Assembly (NCBI GenBank): GCA_002493395.1
Contig: DKYS01000065.1
Location: 1 to 9,441, forward strand
Length of the DNA: 9,441 nucleotides
Reading direction: 5' to 3'
Source: Turicibacter sp. UBA7094
Lineage (GTDB): Bacteria > Bacillota_I > Bacilli_A > MOL361 > Turicibacteraceae
The notes under the pieces were generated by a model. The model was not told where the DNA came from and searched no databases. It was given only the letters and a program-made list of their open reading frames with translations. Below are positions 1-6,574 of this stretch, piece by piece (within the stretch, counting starts at the first letter, position 1; each line of letters starts with the position of its first letter). Position numbers and translations under genes: made by a program.

Positions 1-1932
1 TATCTCAGTGCTGGAGATCAAATCATCGTGGATGGAAAGGTTGTCGATGGACAACTTGAAGTAAATGAATCCTTGCTAACTGGGGAAAGCGACACAATCT
101 TAAAAACAATGGGCGATGCGGTCTACTCTGGAAGTTATGTTATCTCTGCAAATGCGCTCATTGAAGTAAGTGCTGTTGCTGAACAAACGTATGCTAATCA
201 ACTCGGAAAAGAGGCAAAAGCATATAAAAAACACCCGTCTCAACTGCGAGATACGCTAAATCTCATTTTAAAAACCATTAGTTTTTTTATCGTTCCCGTC
301 GGACTTTTAATGATTAGTAAGGCACTCTTTATTAATCATCTCCCTTGGAATGATGCCGTTTTAAAAACCTCTGCTGCACTCATTGGGATGATTCCAGAAG
401 GGCTTTTTCTTCTCTGTAGCGTTTCGCTCACCGTCGGAGTTATTAACCTGATTAACAAAAAAACACTCGTTCAAGAAATGTTTTGTATCGAATCGATGGC
501 GCGGATTGATACGCTTTGTCTTGATAAAACTGGGACGATCACTCAAGGAAAAATGCAAGTTCACGACGTTAAATGGTATGCGGATCAAAAGATATCAGGG
601 CGTATTGGAAATCTACTCCATGAGCTAAATGAGACTAATTTTACAGCATTGGCTCTTAAAAACTACTTTAAAGAAAACGACCATGCCATTCCAAGCGAAC
701 TTTATTACTTTACTTCTGCTAATAAATATAGTGGTGCTAGATACAGTGATGGCGTATACCGAATCGGGTCTTATCCACATATCGTCGAGCACCCAAATGA
801 AAAAATAACGAAGGAAATCGAGGCATTAGCAGGTTGTGGATATCGAGTGCTAACGGTCGTTAAAACAGTTAATCAAAATCACGAGGTACTCGCTCTTATC
901 ACGCTCATTGATCCCATTCGTGAAAATGCCCCCCAAATTTTTGATTACTTTTTAAAACAAGATATCGATTTAAAAGTAATTTCGGGTGATCATCCCCAAA
1001 CCGTAGCCCATATCGCTAAACAAGCGGGATTAAAAAATGCCGATCGATTTGTGGATATGTCTCAATACCCAGATAATAATCTTGATGGTCTTGTTGCAGA
1101 GTATTCTGTATTCGGTCGTGTTAGTCCTAAGCAAAAGAAATCGCTGATTCAAGCTTTAAAAAAACAAGGTCATTTCGTTGCAATGATGGGAGATGGGATT
1201 AATGATATTCCGGCAATGAAAGAAAGTAATTGCAGTATCACGGTTAATAACGGAAGCGAAATGACAAAAAGTATCGCAGATATTCTCCTCCTCAATTCTG
1301 ATTTTTCTTCCCTTCCTTCTGCCCTTCTTGAGGGTCGTCGAGTCATTAATAACATTCAACGTGTTTCAACGCTCTTTTTAACTAAAACTGTTTATTCCAT
1401 TTTAATTGCCTTTATTGTTTTACTCACTCCGTTAAAATACCCTTTTGTGCCTATTCAAATGACGTTAATTAATCTCTTTACCATCGGACTTCCGGGCTTT
1501 TTCTTAGCCATTGAACCGAGTCGTGAACGGATTAAGGGAAACTTTTTACTCGAAGTGGCTAAAACCGCTATTCCAGCAGGATGTTCAGTTATCGGATGTC
1601 TTTTAATTGGTTTATTTATTCCTAATCTTCAGACGAATCAATCTTTATTTGATACCTACTGTTTCTGCGTCGCCATTGTCAGTGGACTTTGGGTCCTTAT
1701 TGAAAGTTGTTTCCCACTTAATTTTAAAAAGATAGCAATTATTTTAATAAGTCTCATCGGAATTATCATTTCCGTTCTTCATTTCTCAAATCTTTTTATG
1801 CTCAGTCATGTGACGATTATTCAACTGGTTAAATGGGCACTCATTGTCCTTCCTGTCTACGCAATTCTCATCTTTAGTTTAAAATACATTTTCCATCTAT
1901 TTGTATCTAAACTAACTACTCACTCCCATTAA
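1..1932 (+). CDS. P-type cation-transporting ATPase (CtpE/YfgQ-like), 5' end cut by the window
   Basis: This is a membrane pump that uses ATP to move a cation; the ion is not determined by sequence, though the family resembles Ca2+-type P2 ATPases. The frame is open from base 1, so the N-terminus (first helices and half of the actuator domain) lies outside and 643 residues are visible. In fragment numbering: actuator TGES at 27-30; helices about 91-109 and 122-150, the second carrying PEGL (132-135); phosphorylation motif DKTGT (175-179); DPIRE (304-308); SGD (328-330); hinge GDGIND (397-402); then six C-terminal helices at about 458-476, 483-503, 522-541, 552-570, 577-595 and 609-631. The nucleotide-binding domain is short (about 125 residues), and the usual KGAPE box reads IGSYP near 255-259. 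No terminator is visible before the next gene, so some read-through is likely. The class is certain; the substrate is not. Confidence 0.93.
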   Translation, partial: YLSAGDQIIVDGKVVDGQLEVNESLLTGESDTILKTMGDAVYSGSYVISANALIEVSAVAEQTYANQLGKEAKAYKKHPSQLRDTLNLILKTISFFIVPVGLLMISKALFINHLPWNDAVLKTSAALIGMIPEGLFLLCSVSLTVGVINLINKKTLVQEMFCIESMARIDTLCLDKTGTITQGKMQVHDVKWYADQKISGRIGNLLHELNETNFTALALKNYFKENDHAIPSELYYFTSANKYSGARYSDGVYRIGSYPHIVEHPNEKITKEIEALAGCGYRVLTVVKTVNQNHEVLALITLIDPIRENAPQIFDYFLKQDIDLKVISGDHPQTVAHIAKQAGLKNADRFVDMSQYPDNNLDGLVAEYSVFGRVSPKQKKSLIQALKKQGHFVAMMGDGINDIPAMKESNCSITVNNGSEMTKSIADILLLNSDFSSLPSALLEGRRVINNIQRVSTLFLTKTVYSILIAFIVLLTPLKYPFVPIQMTLINLFTIGLPGFFLAIEPSRERIKGNFLLEVAKTAIPAGCSVIGCLLIGLFIPNLQTNQSLFDTYCFCVAIVSGLWVLIESCFPLNFKKIAIILISLIGIIISVLHFSNLFMLSHVTIIQLVKWALIVLPVYAILIFSLKYIFHLFVSKLTTHSH

Positions 1933-1945
1933 CAACGCCCTCCTC

Positions 1946-1974
1946 TTGTTTTCTATCTGATGAGTTGCTATAAT
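1946..1974 (+). promoter_or_regulatory. Promoter for the HAD phosphatase gene
   Basis: A -35 TTGTTT (1946-1951) is followed by a 17-nt spacer and a perfect TATAAT (1969-1974). The bases just before it, TGC (1966-1968), make an extended -10. Transcription would start near 1981, leaving a leader of about 27 nt that holds the ribosome binding site. This suggests the downstream gene is transcribed independently of the ATPase gene. Confidence 0.75.
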
Positions 1975-2007
1975 GCAAACAGATAACAAAGACAAGGGGG
2001 GCTATTT

Positions 2008-2649
2008 ATGAAAAAGGCAGTTATTTTTGATATGGATGGCTTAATGATTGATAGCGAAAAAGTAACTTATGAAGAATACATTAAGACAATGAAAAAATTC
2101 AATTATGATTTTGATGAAGATTTTTATCTTCGATGCCTTGGGAAAAATAAACAAACAGTGTGCAAGTTATTTATGAATCACTACGGCGATCAATTTCCGA
2201 TGAAAGAGATTTGGGACGATGTCCACCTCTCACTCGATACTCGTCTATCAACAAATGTTCCATTAAAAAATGGAATTATTGAACTACTCACTTACTTAAA
2301 AAATAATCATTATAAAACAATTGTTGCCACAAGTAGCTCGCGGGAGCGTGCAGAAAAAATCTTAACAGTAGCAAATTTAAGAAACTATTTTGATGATATC
2401 ATTTGTGGAGATGAAGTAACGTGTGGAAAACCTCACCCTGAAATTTTTTTAACGGCTTGTCAAAAGCTTGGAGTGACTCCTCAAGAAGCCCTCGTCCTCG
2501 AAGATAGTGAAGCGGGGATAAGTGCAGCTCATACTGGCGGAATTGATGTCATCTGTATTCCTGATATGAAATACCCAGAGGAAGAATTCGCAAACAAAAC
2601 TTTAAAAATATTAACTAGCCTTCATGACGTCATTACCCACTTAAAATAA
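2008..2649 (+). CDS. HAD-superfamily hydrolase, beta-phosphoglucomutase/sugar-phosphatase type
   Basis: A cytoplasmic 213-residue protein of the HAD subfamily that includes beta-phosphoglucomutase and 2-deoxyglucose-6-phosphate phosphatase. The likely activity is phosphate removal from, or transfer on, a small sugar phosphate. All four HAD motifs are visible: DMDGLMIDSE with nucleophile D8 and acid/base D10, a helical C1 cap at about 16-85, VATSSS (motif II, T108), CGKPHPE (motif III, K141) and LVLEDSEAG (motif IV, E165/D166). The length is normal for the family. The ATG is preceded by AAGGGGGG (1994-2001) at a 6-nt spacing. The gene has its own promoter upstream and a strong terminator straight after the stop, so it is probably monocistronic. 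Neighbours give no hint of the substrate, and motifs alone cannot separate a mutase from a phosphatase. Confidence 0.9.
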   Translation: MKKAVIFDMDGLMIDSEKVTYEEYIKTMKKFNYDFDEDFYLRCLGKNKQTVCKLFMNHYGDQFPMKEIWDDVHLSLDTRLSTNVPLKNGIIELLTYLKNNHYKTIVATSSSRERAEKILTVANLRNYFDDIICGDEVTCGKPHPEIFLTACQKLGVTPQEALVLEDSEAGISAAHTGGIDVICIPDMKYPEEEFANKTLKILTSLHDVITHLK

Positions 2650-2652
2650 ATT

Positions 2653-2689
2653 AAAAAAGATGTTATCCCGCGTAGATAACATCTTTTTT
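2653..2689 (+). terminator. Intrinsic terminator after the HAD phosphatase gene
   Basis: A perfect 15-bp stem (2653-2667 with 2675-2689) encloses a 7-nt loop. The right arm ends in six T, so it serves as the U-tract on the plus strand. The left arm starts with six A, so a minus-strand transcript arriving from the right could also be stopped here. It starts just after the stop codon. Confidence 0.88.
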
Positions 2690-2955
2690 AGTGATTATTT
2701 AAACATACTTTCTTATCTTATTAAATGAAACATATGTAGTATTTCATCATGGAAAAACCTTTAATATTAGTTAGCCTTTCTCTCAAAAAGCCTCATCTAA
2801 TAAGTCTATCTCTTAACATACAAAATATATTTCACTCAGTATATAGAATGAGTATCTGATATGATACATTATTATCGTACTAAAATAGTTTATATAATTT
2901 ATGTAGAAGGGGAGTGATTATTGTAGAAAACTAACTCTTCGAAACTCACGAAAGA
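2690..2955. other. Intergenic stretch with no convincing gene
   Basis: This AT-rich DNA lies between two convergent HAD genes. A 34-codon open frame from the ATG near 2750 lacks a ribosome binding site. A small inverted repeat, GTATC-N6-GATAC, sits at 2852-2867. Near the right end a perfect TATAAT (2893-2898) is followed by an SD-like AGAAGGGGAG (2905-2914), but the only start nearby (TTG at 2921) is followed at once by TAG. On the minus strand, downstream of the Cof gene, a weak 5-bp hairpin near 2935-2955 lacks a clear U-tract. I see no RNA gene here. Confidence 0.5.
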
Positions 2956-3756
2956 TTAAATCAACCCAAGTTTTTTACACGCATGATAAATCCCATCTTC
3001 ATGAACAGGTTTCGTGACATAGTCGGCATGCTTTTTAAGTTCTTCATGTGCGTTCCCCATCGCGACTCCACAGCCAACCGTTTGTAACATTTCAATATCA
3101 TTTAATCCATCACCAAACGCAATTGCATTCTCAGGGCCTAATCCCATCTTTTCCAAAATAGCTAAAATGGCAGTTGCTTTCGATCCTGAGCGCGGTAATA
3201 GATCTACCCCTTTAGGTTGCCAGCGCACCACACGCACCTCTTCTATCGAATCAAAAATGTGTTCATTCTCCTGCGTTACCCCCGCTACCATTTGATAAAT
3301 TTTATCTTTTGATTTTTTCATTCCTAAATTCACTAAAGGCTTCGGTAAATTCATATTCTCTAGGGCTTCAATTAAAAATTCGTGATGATCCCCTGATAAA
3401 ATATATTGTGTTTTTGGCATCCACAACAAAGGGATTTTATTTTGCGTGGCTACTTCAACAATTCTATCTAATAACTCTTCCTCATACGGGGCTTCATACA
3501 TCACTTGATGATGCATCACGGCATATTGTCCATTCGTACAAATATAACTATCAATTTCAAGCCCTTCGAGTAACGACTCAATCATAAATGGTGATCGTCC
3601 CGTTGCAATAAACGGTATGACTCCATTCTCTTTTAATAAACGAAGGGTCTCAATCGTTGACTGTGGTACTAACTCAAGATCTGATGTCTGATTCTTTTTC
3701 GAATGATTATCCACAATTGTTCCATCTACATCAAAAAATGCAACCTTAATCTCCAT
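2956..3756 (-). CDS. Cof-type HAD-IIB phosphatase
   Basis: A 266-residue cytoplasmic phosphatase of the Cof/YidA group, whose members hydrolyse sugar phosphates, flavin mononucleotide and related small phosphorylated compounds. Motif I is FFDVDGT with D9 and D11; motif II FIATGR has T52; a large C2 cap occupies roughly residues 80-185; K193 (GSKATAI) is motif III; motif IV is FGDGLNDIEML (D216, N219, D220). The start is a choice: AGGAGG (bases 3767-3772) lies 10 nt before ATG at 3756 but only 4 nt before an in-frame TTG at 3762. I prefer ATG, which also gives the family's usual N-terminus of a few residues before the first strand. The substrate is unknown. It faces away from the small ORFs at 3847-4089, across a shared upstream region. 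Confidence 0.92.
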   Translation of the reverse strand: MEIKVAFFDVDGTIVDNHSKKNQTSDLELVPQSTIETLRLLKENGVIPFIATGRSPFMIESLLEGLEIDSYICTNGQYAVMHHQVMYEAPYEEELLDRIVEVATQNKIPLLWMPKTQYILSGDHHEFLIEALENMNLPKPLVNLGMKKSKDKIYQMVAGVTQENEHIFDSIEEVRVVRWQPKGVDLLPRSGSKATAILAILEKMGLGPENAIAFGDGLNDIEMLQTVGCGVAMGNAHEELKKHADYVTKPVHEDGIYHACKKLGLI

Positions 3757-3846
3757 CTTCAAAAAACCTCCTATCCGTCAATATTCATAGAATACTACAA
3801 AAACATCACTAAATCCACAAAATAAAAAAGATGTACCATTTCCTTT

Positions 3847-3921
3847 ATGAAAAAATTCTTCATGCAAAAGAAAAAAGGGGAAGATTCCATGTATGAATTT
3901 CCAACTGTTTACTTATACTGA
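3847..3921 (+). CDS. Possible very short ORF (24 or 10 residues), unrecognised
   Basis: An open frame from ATG 3847 to TGA 3921 gives 24 residues. An internal in-frame ATG at 3889 gives MYEFPTVYLY. Only the internal ATG has a good ribosome binding site: AAAAAAGGGG (3871-3880) with an 8-nt gap. An imperfect inverted repeat (GGAAGATTC 3879-3887 with GAATTTCC 3895-3902) would fold over this start. The stop lies 21 nt before the next small ORF, so it could be a leader peptide for it. Against this, a TATACT box at 3914-3919 inside the frame could be the real promoter of the next ORF, which would leave this frame untranscribed. I do not recognise the peptide, and it may be chance. Confidence 0.25.
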   Translation: MKKFFMQKKKGEDSMYEFPTVYLY

Positions 3922-3926
3922 ATTAT

Positions 3927-3934
3927 AAAGGAGG
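3927..3934 (+). promoter_or_regulatory. Strong ribosome binding site of the 48-residue ORF
   Basis: The bases AAAGGAGG end 8 nt before the ATG at 3943, close to the ideal match to the 3' end of 16S rRNA. This is the main reason to treat the very short downstream frame as a gene. A possible -10, TATACT, lies at 3914-3919 without a good -35. Confidence 0.65.
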
Positions 3935-3942
3935 AAACACGC

Positions 3943-4089
3943 ATGCCAGTAGAATCAATTAACACCCCACTACAAGCTTTTACTTATATCGGTAGCAACC
4001 TTATCATCTTACTTACCGTCGTATCAATTTTAACATTTCTCTTCTTAAAAGGATATGACTTTATCATGAAGAATAATTCATCTAGATAA
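3943..4089 (+). CDS. Small single-helix membrane peptide (48 residues), unrecognised
   Basis: The frame runs from ATG to TAA and encodes 48 residues. A short polar N-terminus (MPVESINTP) is followed by a hydrophobic helix at about residues 16-35 and a basic/polar tail (KGYDFIMKNNSSR). This resembles small one-helix membrane peptides in general, including type I toxins and holin-like or bacteriocin-like peptides, but I find no family signature and no double-glycine leader. Support comes from the consensus AAAGGAGG site, the hydrophobic pattern and the strong hairpin directly after the stop. It converges with the SdpI-like gene and shares its terminator. No function can be assigned. An immunity/peptide relation with the SdpI-like neighbour is conceivable but purely inferred. 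Confidence 0.6.
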   Translation: MPVESINTPLQAFTYIGSNLIILLTVVSILTFLFLKGYDFIMKNNSSR

Positions 4090-4139
4090 AAAAGGTCGAC
4101 GTTTAATTAATTCCTAATTAAACGTCGACCTTATATATT
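4088..4139. terminator. Bidirectional terminator between convergent genes
   Basis: A perfect 18-bp stem (4092-4109 with 4115-4132) has a 5-nt loop and contains GTCGAC. On the minus strand it is followed by a run of six T (complement of A 4088-4093), an ideal tail for the SdpI-like gene, which ends 26 nt away. On the plus strand the tail TTATATATTT is weaker but follows the 48-residue ORF directly. It therefore separates the two convergent transcripts. Confidence 0.82.
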
Positions 4140-4157
4140 TAACAGTACCTTTCATAA

Positions 4158-4508
4158 CTATTTTTTTATACCTTCTTTATTAAATGAAATATTAACACGC
4201 CATTCAGTTAATCCGATAACTAAAACTCCCATGACAATAAATTCAATTAAATTAATCACAATTAACTCCCAGATGGCTAATGTCCGAAAATACGAATTTA
4301 AAATGACTCCAAAAATTAATAATAATCCACCAAATATAAGTAAGATTTTTGCTGCAAACTTATTTGAAACCCGCCATGTATCTAGCGTTCTTTTAACAGT
4401 TAAAACTCGATAACCAATCTTTTGATGAGGTAAATCTGACTCTAAATAAGTAATTAACCCTAAGAACATAAACAAAAGTGGTGCGATAAATATACTAAAC
4501 TCTTTCAC
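4158..4508 (-). CDS. SdpI-family membrane protein (short, one-domain)
   Basis: A 116-residue membrane protein with three helices at about 5-22, 53-71 and 80-101. Between the first two lies the motif that marks the SdpI family: IGYRV (31-35), then W45 and N49, ending at K54. In Bacillus subtilis, SdpI protects against the SdpC killing peptide and also helps relay its signal. Many genomes hold short homologues of unknown role, and this is one. It starts at GTG 4508, chosen because AAGGAGG (4517-4523) precedes it by 8 nt. No sdpA, sdpB, sdpC or sdpR homologue is visible. The only peptide gene nearby is the unrecognised 48-residue ORF facing it. Family membership is fairly sure; a role in immunity is not. 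Confidence 0.8.
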   Translation of the reverse strand: MKEFSIFIAPLLFMFLGLITYLESDLPHQKIGYRVLTVKRTLDTWRVSNKFAAKILLIFGGLLLIFGVILNSYFRTLAIWELIVINLIEFIVMGVLVIGLTEWRVNISFNKEGIKK

Positions 4509-4543
4509 TTAAAATACCTCCTTATAATTGTAATATATTCTAT

Positions 4544-4572
4544 ATTATAGTATATTTGGGCGAAACTATAAA
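4544..4572 (-). promoter_or_regulatory. Promoter of the SdpI-like gene
   Basis: Read on the minus strand, TTTATA (4572-4567) and a perfect TATAAT (4549-4544) are separated by 17 nt. Transcription would start near 4537, about 29 nt before the GTG start. The gene is therefore expressed separately from thiT, which ends in a terminator just upstream. Confidence 0.7.
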
Positions 4573-4578
4573 GTGAAC

Positions 4579-4611
4579 AAAAAAAAGGCGACAAATTTGT
4601 CGTCTTTTTTT
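4579..4611 (-). terminator. thiT: Intrinsic terminator after thiT
   Basis: GGCGACAAA and TTTGTCGTC (4587-4604) pair with one G-U, flanked by eight A on the left and seven T on the right, so the stem can extend to about 14 bp on either strand. It lies just after the thiT stop codon and gives the minus-strand transcript a U-tract. It would act in both directions. Confidence 0.8.
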
Positions 4612-4629
4612 AAATCGATACTATGAACT

Positions 4630-5184
4630 TTATTTTAGAACGAACTGCTGACTGTTTCTTTGATATAAAACAGTGAGTAACACTGTACTAATGATATATG
4701 AAGCTATAATATATGGCGCATTATAGGCGAGCGAAAATAGCCATGGATTCTCACCAGTAATAGGTGCAAAAAATACAGCTCCCGAAATCACATGACACGT
4801 TAATCGGAGAAGTGATCCTAACCCTGTTGCACACCAAATATAAATCATCTGTTTTACACCCGTTGTACTATTTATCTTTTTAGCAAGTATCCCCGCAAAT
4901 CCAAGCATGGCGTATGGTAATGGATAATCAAATAAAACTTGAATAGGATGCATAATATAAGCCCCTGTTAATAACTGCAATACCCCCATAATAAATCCTC
5001 CCATAAATCCCACACCCCATCCATAACGAAAAGCCAGAATAGCAATAGGAATTAAAGAAAGAGAAATCGACCCTCCTTGTGGCCATAACCACCCCATAAA
5101 AAGATTAGATAGATAGTCAAGTACGAAGGCTAAAGCAACTAAAATACTAATTTCTACAATCCTTTTTGTTTTTGAATTTCTCAT
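4630..5184 (-). CDS. thiT: ThiT, substrate-binding S component of the ECF thiamine transporter
   Basis: A 184-residue membrane protein that binds thiamine and imports it together with a shared ECF module (two ATPases and EcfT), which is not in this window. Features typical of ThiT (formerly YuaJ) are a hydrophobic protein with about six helices, WPQGGSISL at 34-42 on the substrate-capping loop, FRYGWGVGF (52-60), MHPIQVLFDYPLPY (78-91), and C-terminal HVISG (131-135) and YNAPY (154-158). The last two regions and the loop Trp line the thiamine site in the known Lactococcus structure. The ATG is preceded at 8 nt by AGGGAGG, which is also the 3' strand of a terminator hairpin. A TPP riboswitch directly upstream independently confirms the substrate. 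Length is normal. Confidence 0.95.
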   Translation of the reverse strand: MRNSKTKRIVEISILVALAFVLDYLSNLFMGWLWPQGGSISLSLIPIAILAFRYGWGVGFMGGFIMGVLQLLTGAYIMHPIQVLFDYPLPYAMLGFAGILAKKINSTTGVKQMIYIWCATGLGSLLRLTCHVISGAVFFAPITGENPWLFSLAYNAPYIIASYIISTVLLTVLYQRNSQQFVLK

Positions 5185-5212
5185 AAAAAAATCCTCCCTA
5201 TTATTAGGAGGC
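5185..5212 (-). terminator. Riboswitch-controlled terminator that also masks the thiT Shine-Dalgarno
   Basis: On the minus strand CCTCCT (5211-5206) pairs with GGGAGG (5198-5193) around a 7-nt loop. After one A come seven T that run into the thiT ATG at 5184. The right arm is the thiT ribosome binding site. One hairpin could therefore stop transcription and block translation. The stem is short (6 bp, one G-U) but GC-rich. Confidence 0.75.
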
Positions 5213-5270
5213 TTTACGGCTTAATTAAAAGTATAAGAATATCCCATTTTATATAAATAAAAAATTCGTC

Positions 5271-5352
5271 TACTTCCCTCCGCTAGTCCTAACTAGTTCA
5301 GGTTCAAAGGGTTATGCATCGCGCACTCTCAGCCGTAAGGCACCCCTAGTAT
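5271..5352 (-). promoter_or_regulatory. TPP riboswitch (THI element) aptamer
   Basis: The minus-strand RNA carries the conserved THI-box parts in order: GGGGTGC at 5346-5340, CTGAGAG (5332-5326), ACCCTTTGAACCTGA (about 5311-5297), a CTAG/CTAG hairpin, and GCGGAGGGAAGT near the 3' end. TACT (5351-5348) pairs with AGTA (5274-5271) to close P1. It binds thiamine pyrophosphate and should shut off thiT when the vitamin is plentiful. The expression platform is the hairpin at 5193-5211. Confidence 0.95.
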
Positions 5353-5366
5353 TTCATTTCTTTTTT

Positions 5367-5395
5367 ATTCTATCATACCCCTTATTAATTAGCAA
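5367..5395 (-). promoter_or_regulatory. Promoter of the riboswitch-thiT transcript
   Basis: On the minus strand TTGCTA (5395-5390) lies 17 nt from TAGAAT (5372-5367), with TGA just before it forming an extended -10. Transcription should begin near 5360, immediately before the aptamer. It sits in the 6-35 nt beyond the mutY stop codon, so thiT has its own start although mutY is upstream on the same strand. Confidence 0.75.
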
Positions 5396-5400
5396 ATATT

Positions 5401-6480
5401 TCAAGATTTACATTCCTTTAGAATTCTTTGATGAGCAGTTACTAACGGATAATCCTCCATCTGTTTTTCACTTATCCACAGATAAGTATTTTCAGCCACC
5501 TGCTCTTCGTAAGCTGTGTGAATACGAATTAAATAACTTTCCATCTCCCAAATGCGGTGGGAGAAAATATGATTAAATGTTCCAATCAACTGAATAGATT
5601 CAATCTTAGAGCACATTGGGGATAACTTTTCTAATAAGTATTCCTCTGGTTCTCTTTCACCTGGATATTCAAAATTCATGAATTCATAGAAGTTAGCAAG
5701 AAGCCCTGTTTCTGGACGTTTACTAACTAAATATTCTCCATACTGATTTTGTACAATAGCAACCACTAATTTAGTTTTCTTTTGTGCATTCGCCTTGGTT
5801 TTCACAGGTAATAGATCATCAATTCCTTGCTGGTAAGCCTGGCAATGTTTTTTCACCGGACATTGTAGACACTTAGGGGACTTAGGGGTACACACTGTTG
5901 CTCCTAATTCCATCAACCCTTGATTAAAAGCACTTGGATCCTCATGAGAAATAACCTCTGACACAACAGCTTCAAATACTTTTCTTGTTTTAGCTTTAGC
6001 AATATCTTCAAAAATGCAACAAACCCGGCTCATCACACGAAAAACATTCCCATCTACAGCAGGTGCTGGAATATTAAAAGCAATACTACTAACTGCTCCT
6101 GCTGTATAAGGTCCCACCCCTTTTAATTTCAAAATTTCTTCATGCGTTTCTGGAAAGCCACCCATTTCTTCAATCATCCGTGCACTTTCTCGTAAGTTTC
6201 GGGCCCTAGAATAGTACCCTAACCCTTCCCACGCTTTAAGTAACGTTTGGTCATCTGCCATCGCTAACTCCTTAGTCGTCGGAAATAATTTCATAAATCG
6301 TTCATAATAAGGAATCACTGTTGCCACTTGTGTCTGCTGTAACATAATTTCAGATACTAAAATACGATACGGATCACGATTCATTCGCCATGGTAAATCC
6401 CGCTTCACTTCGTCATACCACTGAATTAAATCTCGTTGAAATTCTTCTATATTTAAATTTTCAATATATTGTTCTATCAA
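5401..6480 (-). CDS. mutY: Adenine DNA glycosylase MutY
   Basis: A DNA repair enzyme that removes adenine mispaired with 8-oxoguanine. Numbered from TTG 6480 (359 residues): SEIMLQQTQV holds catalytic Glu44; the helix-hairpin-helix LKGVGPYTAG is at 119-128; the catalytic VDGNVFRV has Asp143; the 4Fe-4S cysteines C197, C204, C207 and C213 show C-x6-C-x2-C-x5-C. The Nudix-like C-terminal domain has F306-S307-H308, the loop that recognises 8-oxoguanine in Geobacillus MutY. Nothing is missing and the length is normal. The start is uncertain: an in-frame GTG at 6489 adds three residues, but the only SD-like run (AGGTGA, 6491-6486) overlaps it and sits 8 nt before the TTG, so I favour TTG. No clear promoter or terminator of its own is visible. 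Confidence 0.95.
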   Translation of the reverse strand: MIEQYIENLNIEEFQRDLIQWYDEVKRDLPWRMNRDPYRILVSEIMLQQTQVATVIPYYERFMKLFPTTKELAMADDQTLLKAWEGLGYYSRARNLRESARMIEEMGGFPETHEEILKLKGVGPYTAGAVSSIAFNIPAPAVDGNVFRVMSRVCCIFEDIAKAKTRKVFEAVVSEVISHEDPSAFNQGLMELGATVCTPKSPKCLQCPVKKHCQAYQQGIDDLLPVKTKANAQKKTKLVVAIVQNQYGEYLVSKRPETGLLANFYEFMNFEYPGEREPEEYLLEKLSPMCSKIESIQLIGTFNHIFSHRIWEMESYLIRIHTAYEEQVAENTYLWISEKQMEDYPLVTAHQRILKECKS

Positions 6481-6574
6481 TCCAGTCACCTACTTTTTTC
6501 TTTATTTTTCTACATCATCCACCACTCTTTTTAATCACGATCGGTTCAAATTAGCCCCCACGTACTCGTTAATA

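Noticed and set aside
361..1359. Minus-strand open frames inside the P-type ATPase gene
   Set aside because: The plus-strand frame carries every P-type ATPase motif, and these have no start signals or protein-like content.
2852..2867. Short inverted repeat GTATC-N6-GATAC as an operator
   Set aside because: Arms of five bases in AT-rich DNA are expected by chance, and no promoter with a gene lies beside it.
3309..3587. Plus-strand open frame inside the Cof phosphatase gene
   Set aside because: It is the antisense shadow of a gene with complete HAD motifs and has no ribosome binding site.
4231..4413. Plus-strand open frame opposite the SdpI-like gene
   Set aside because: The minus-strand frame has the promoter, ribosome binding site and family motif; this one has none of these.
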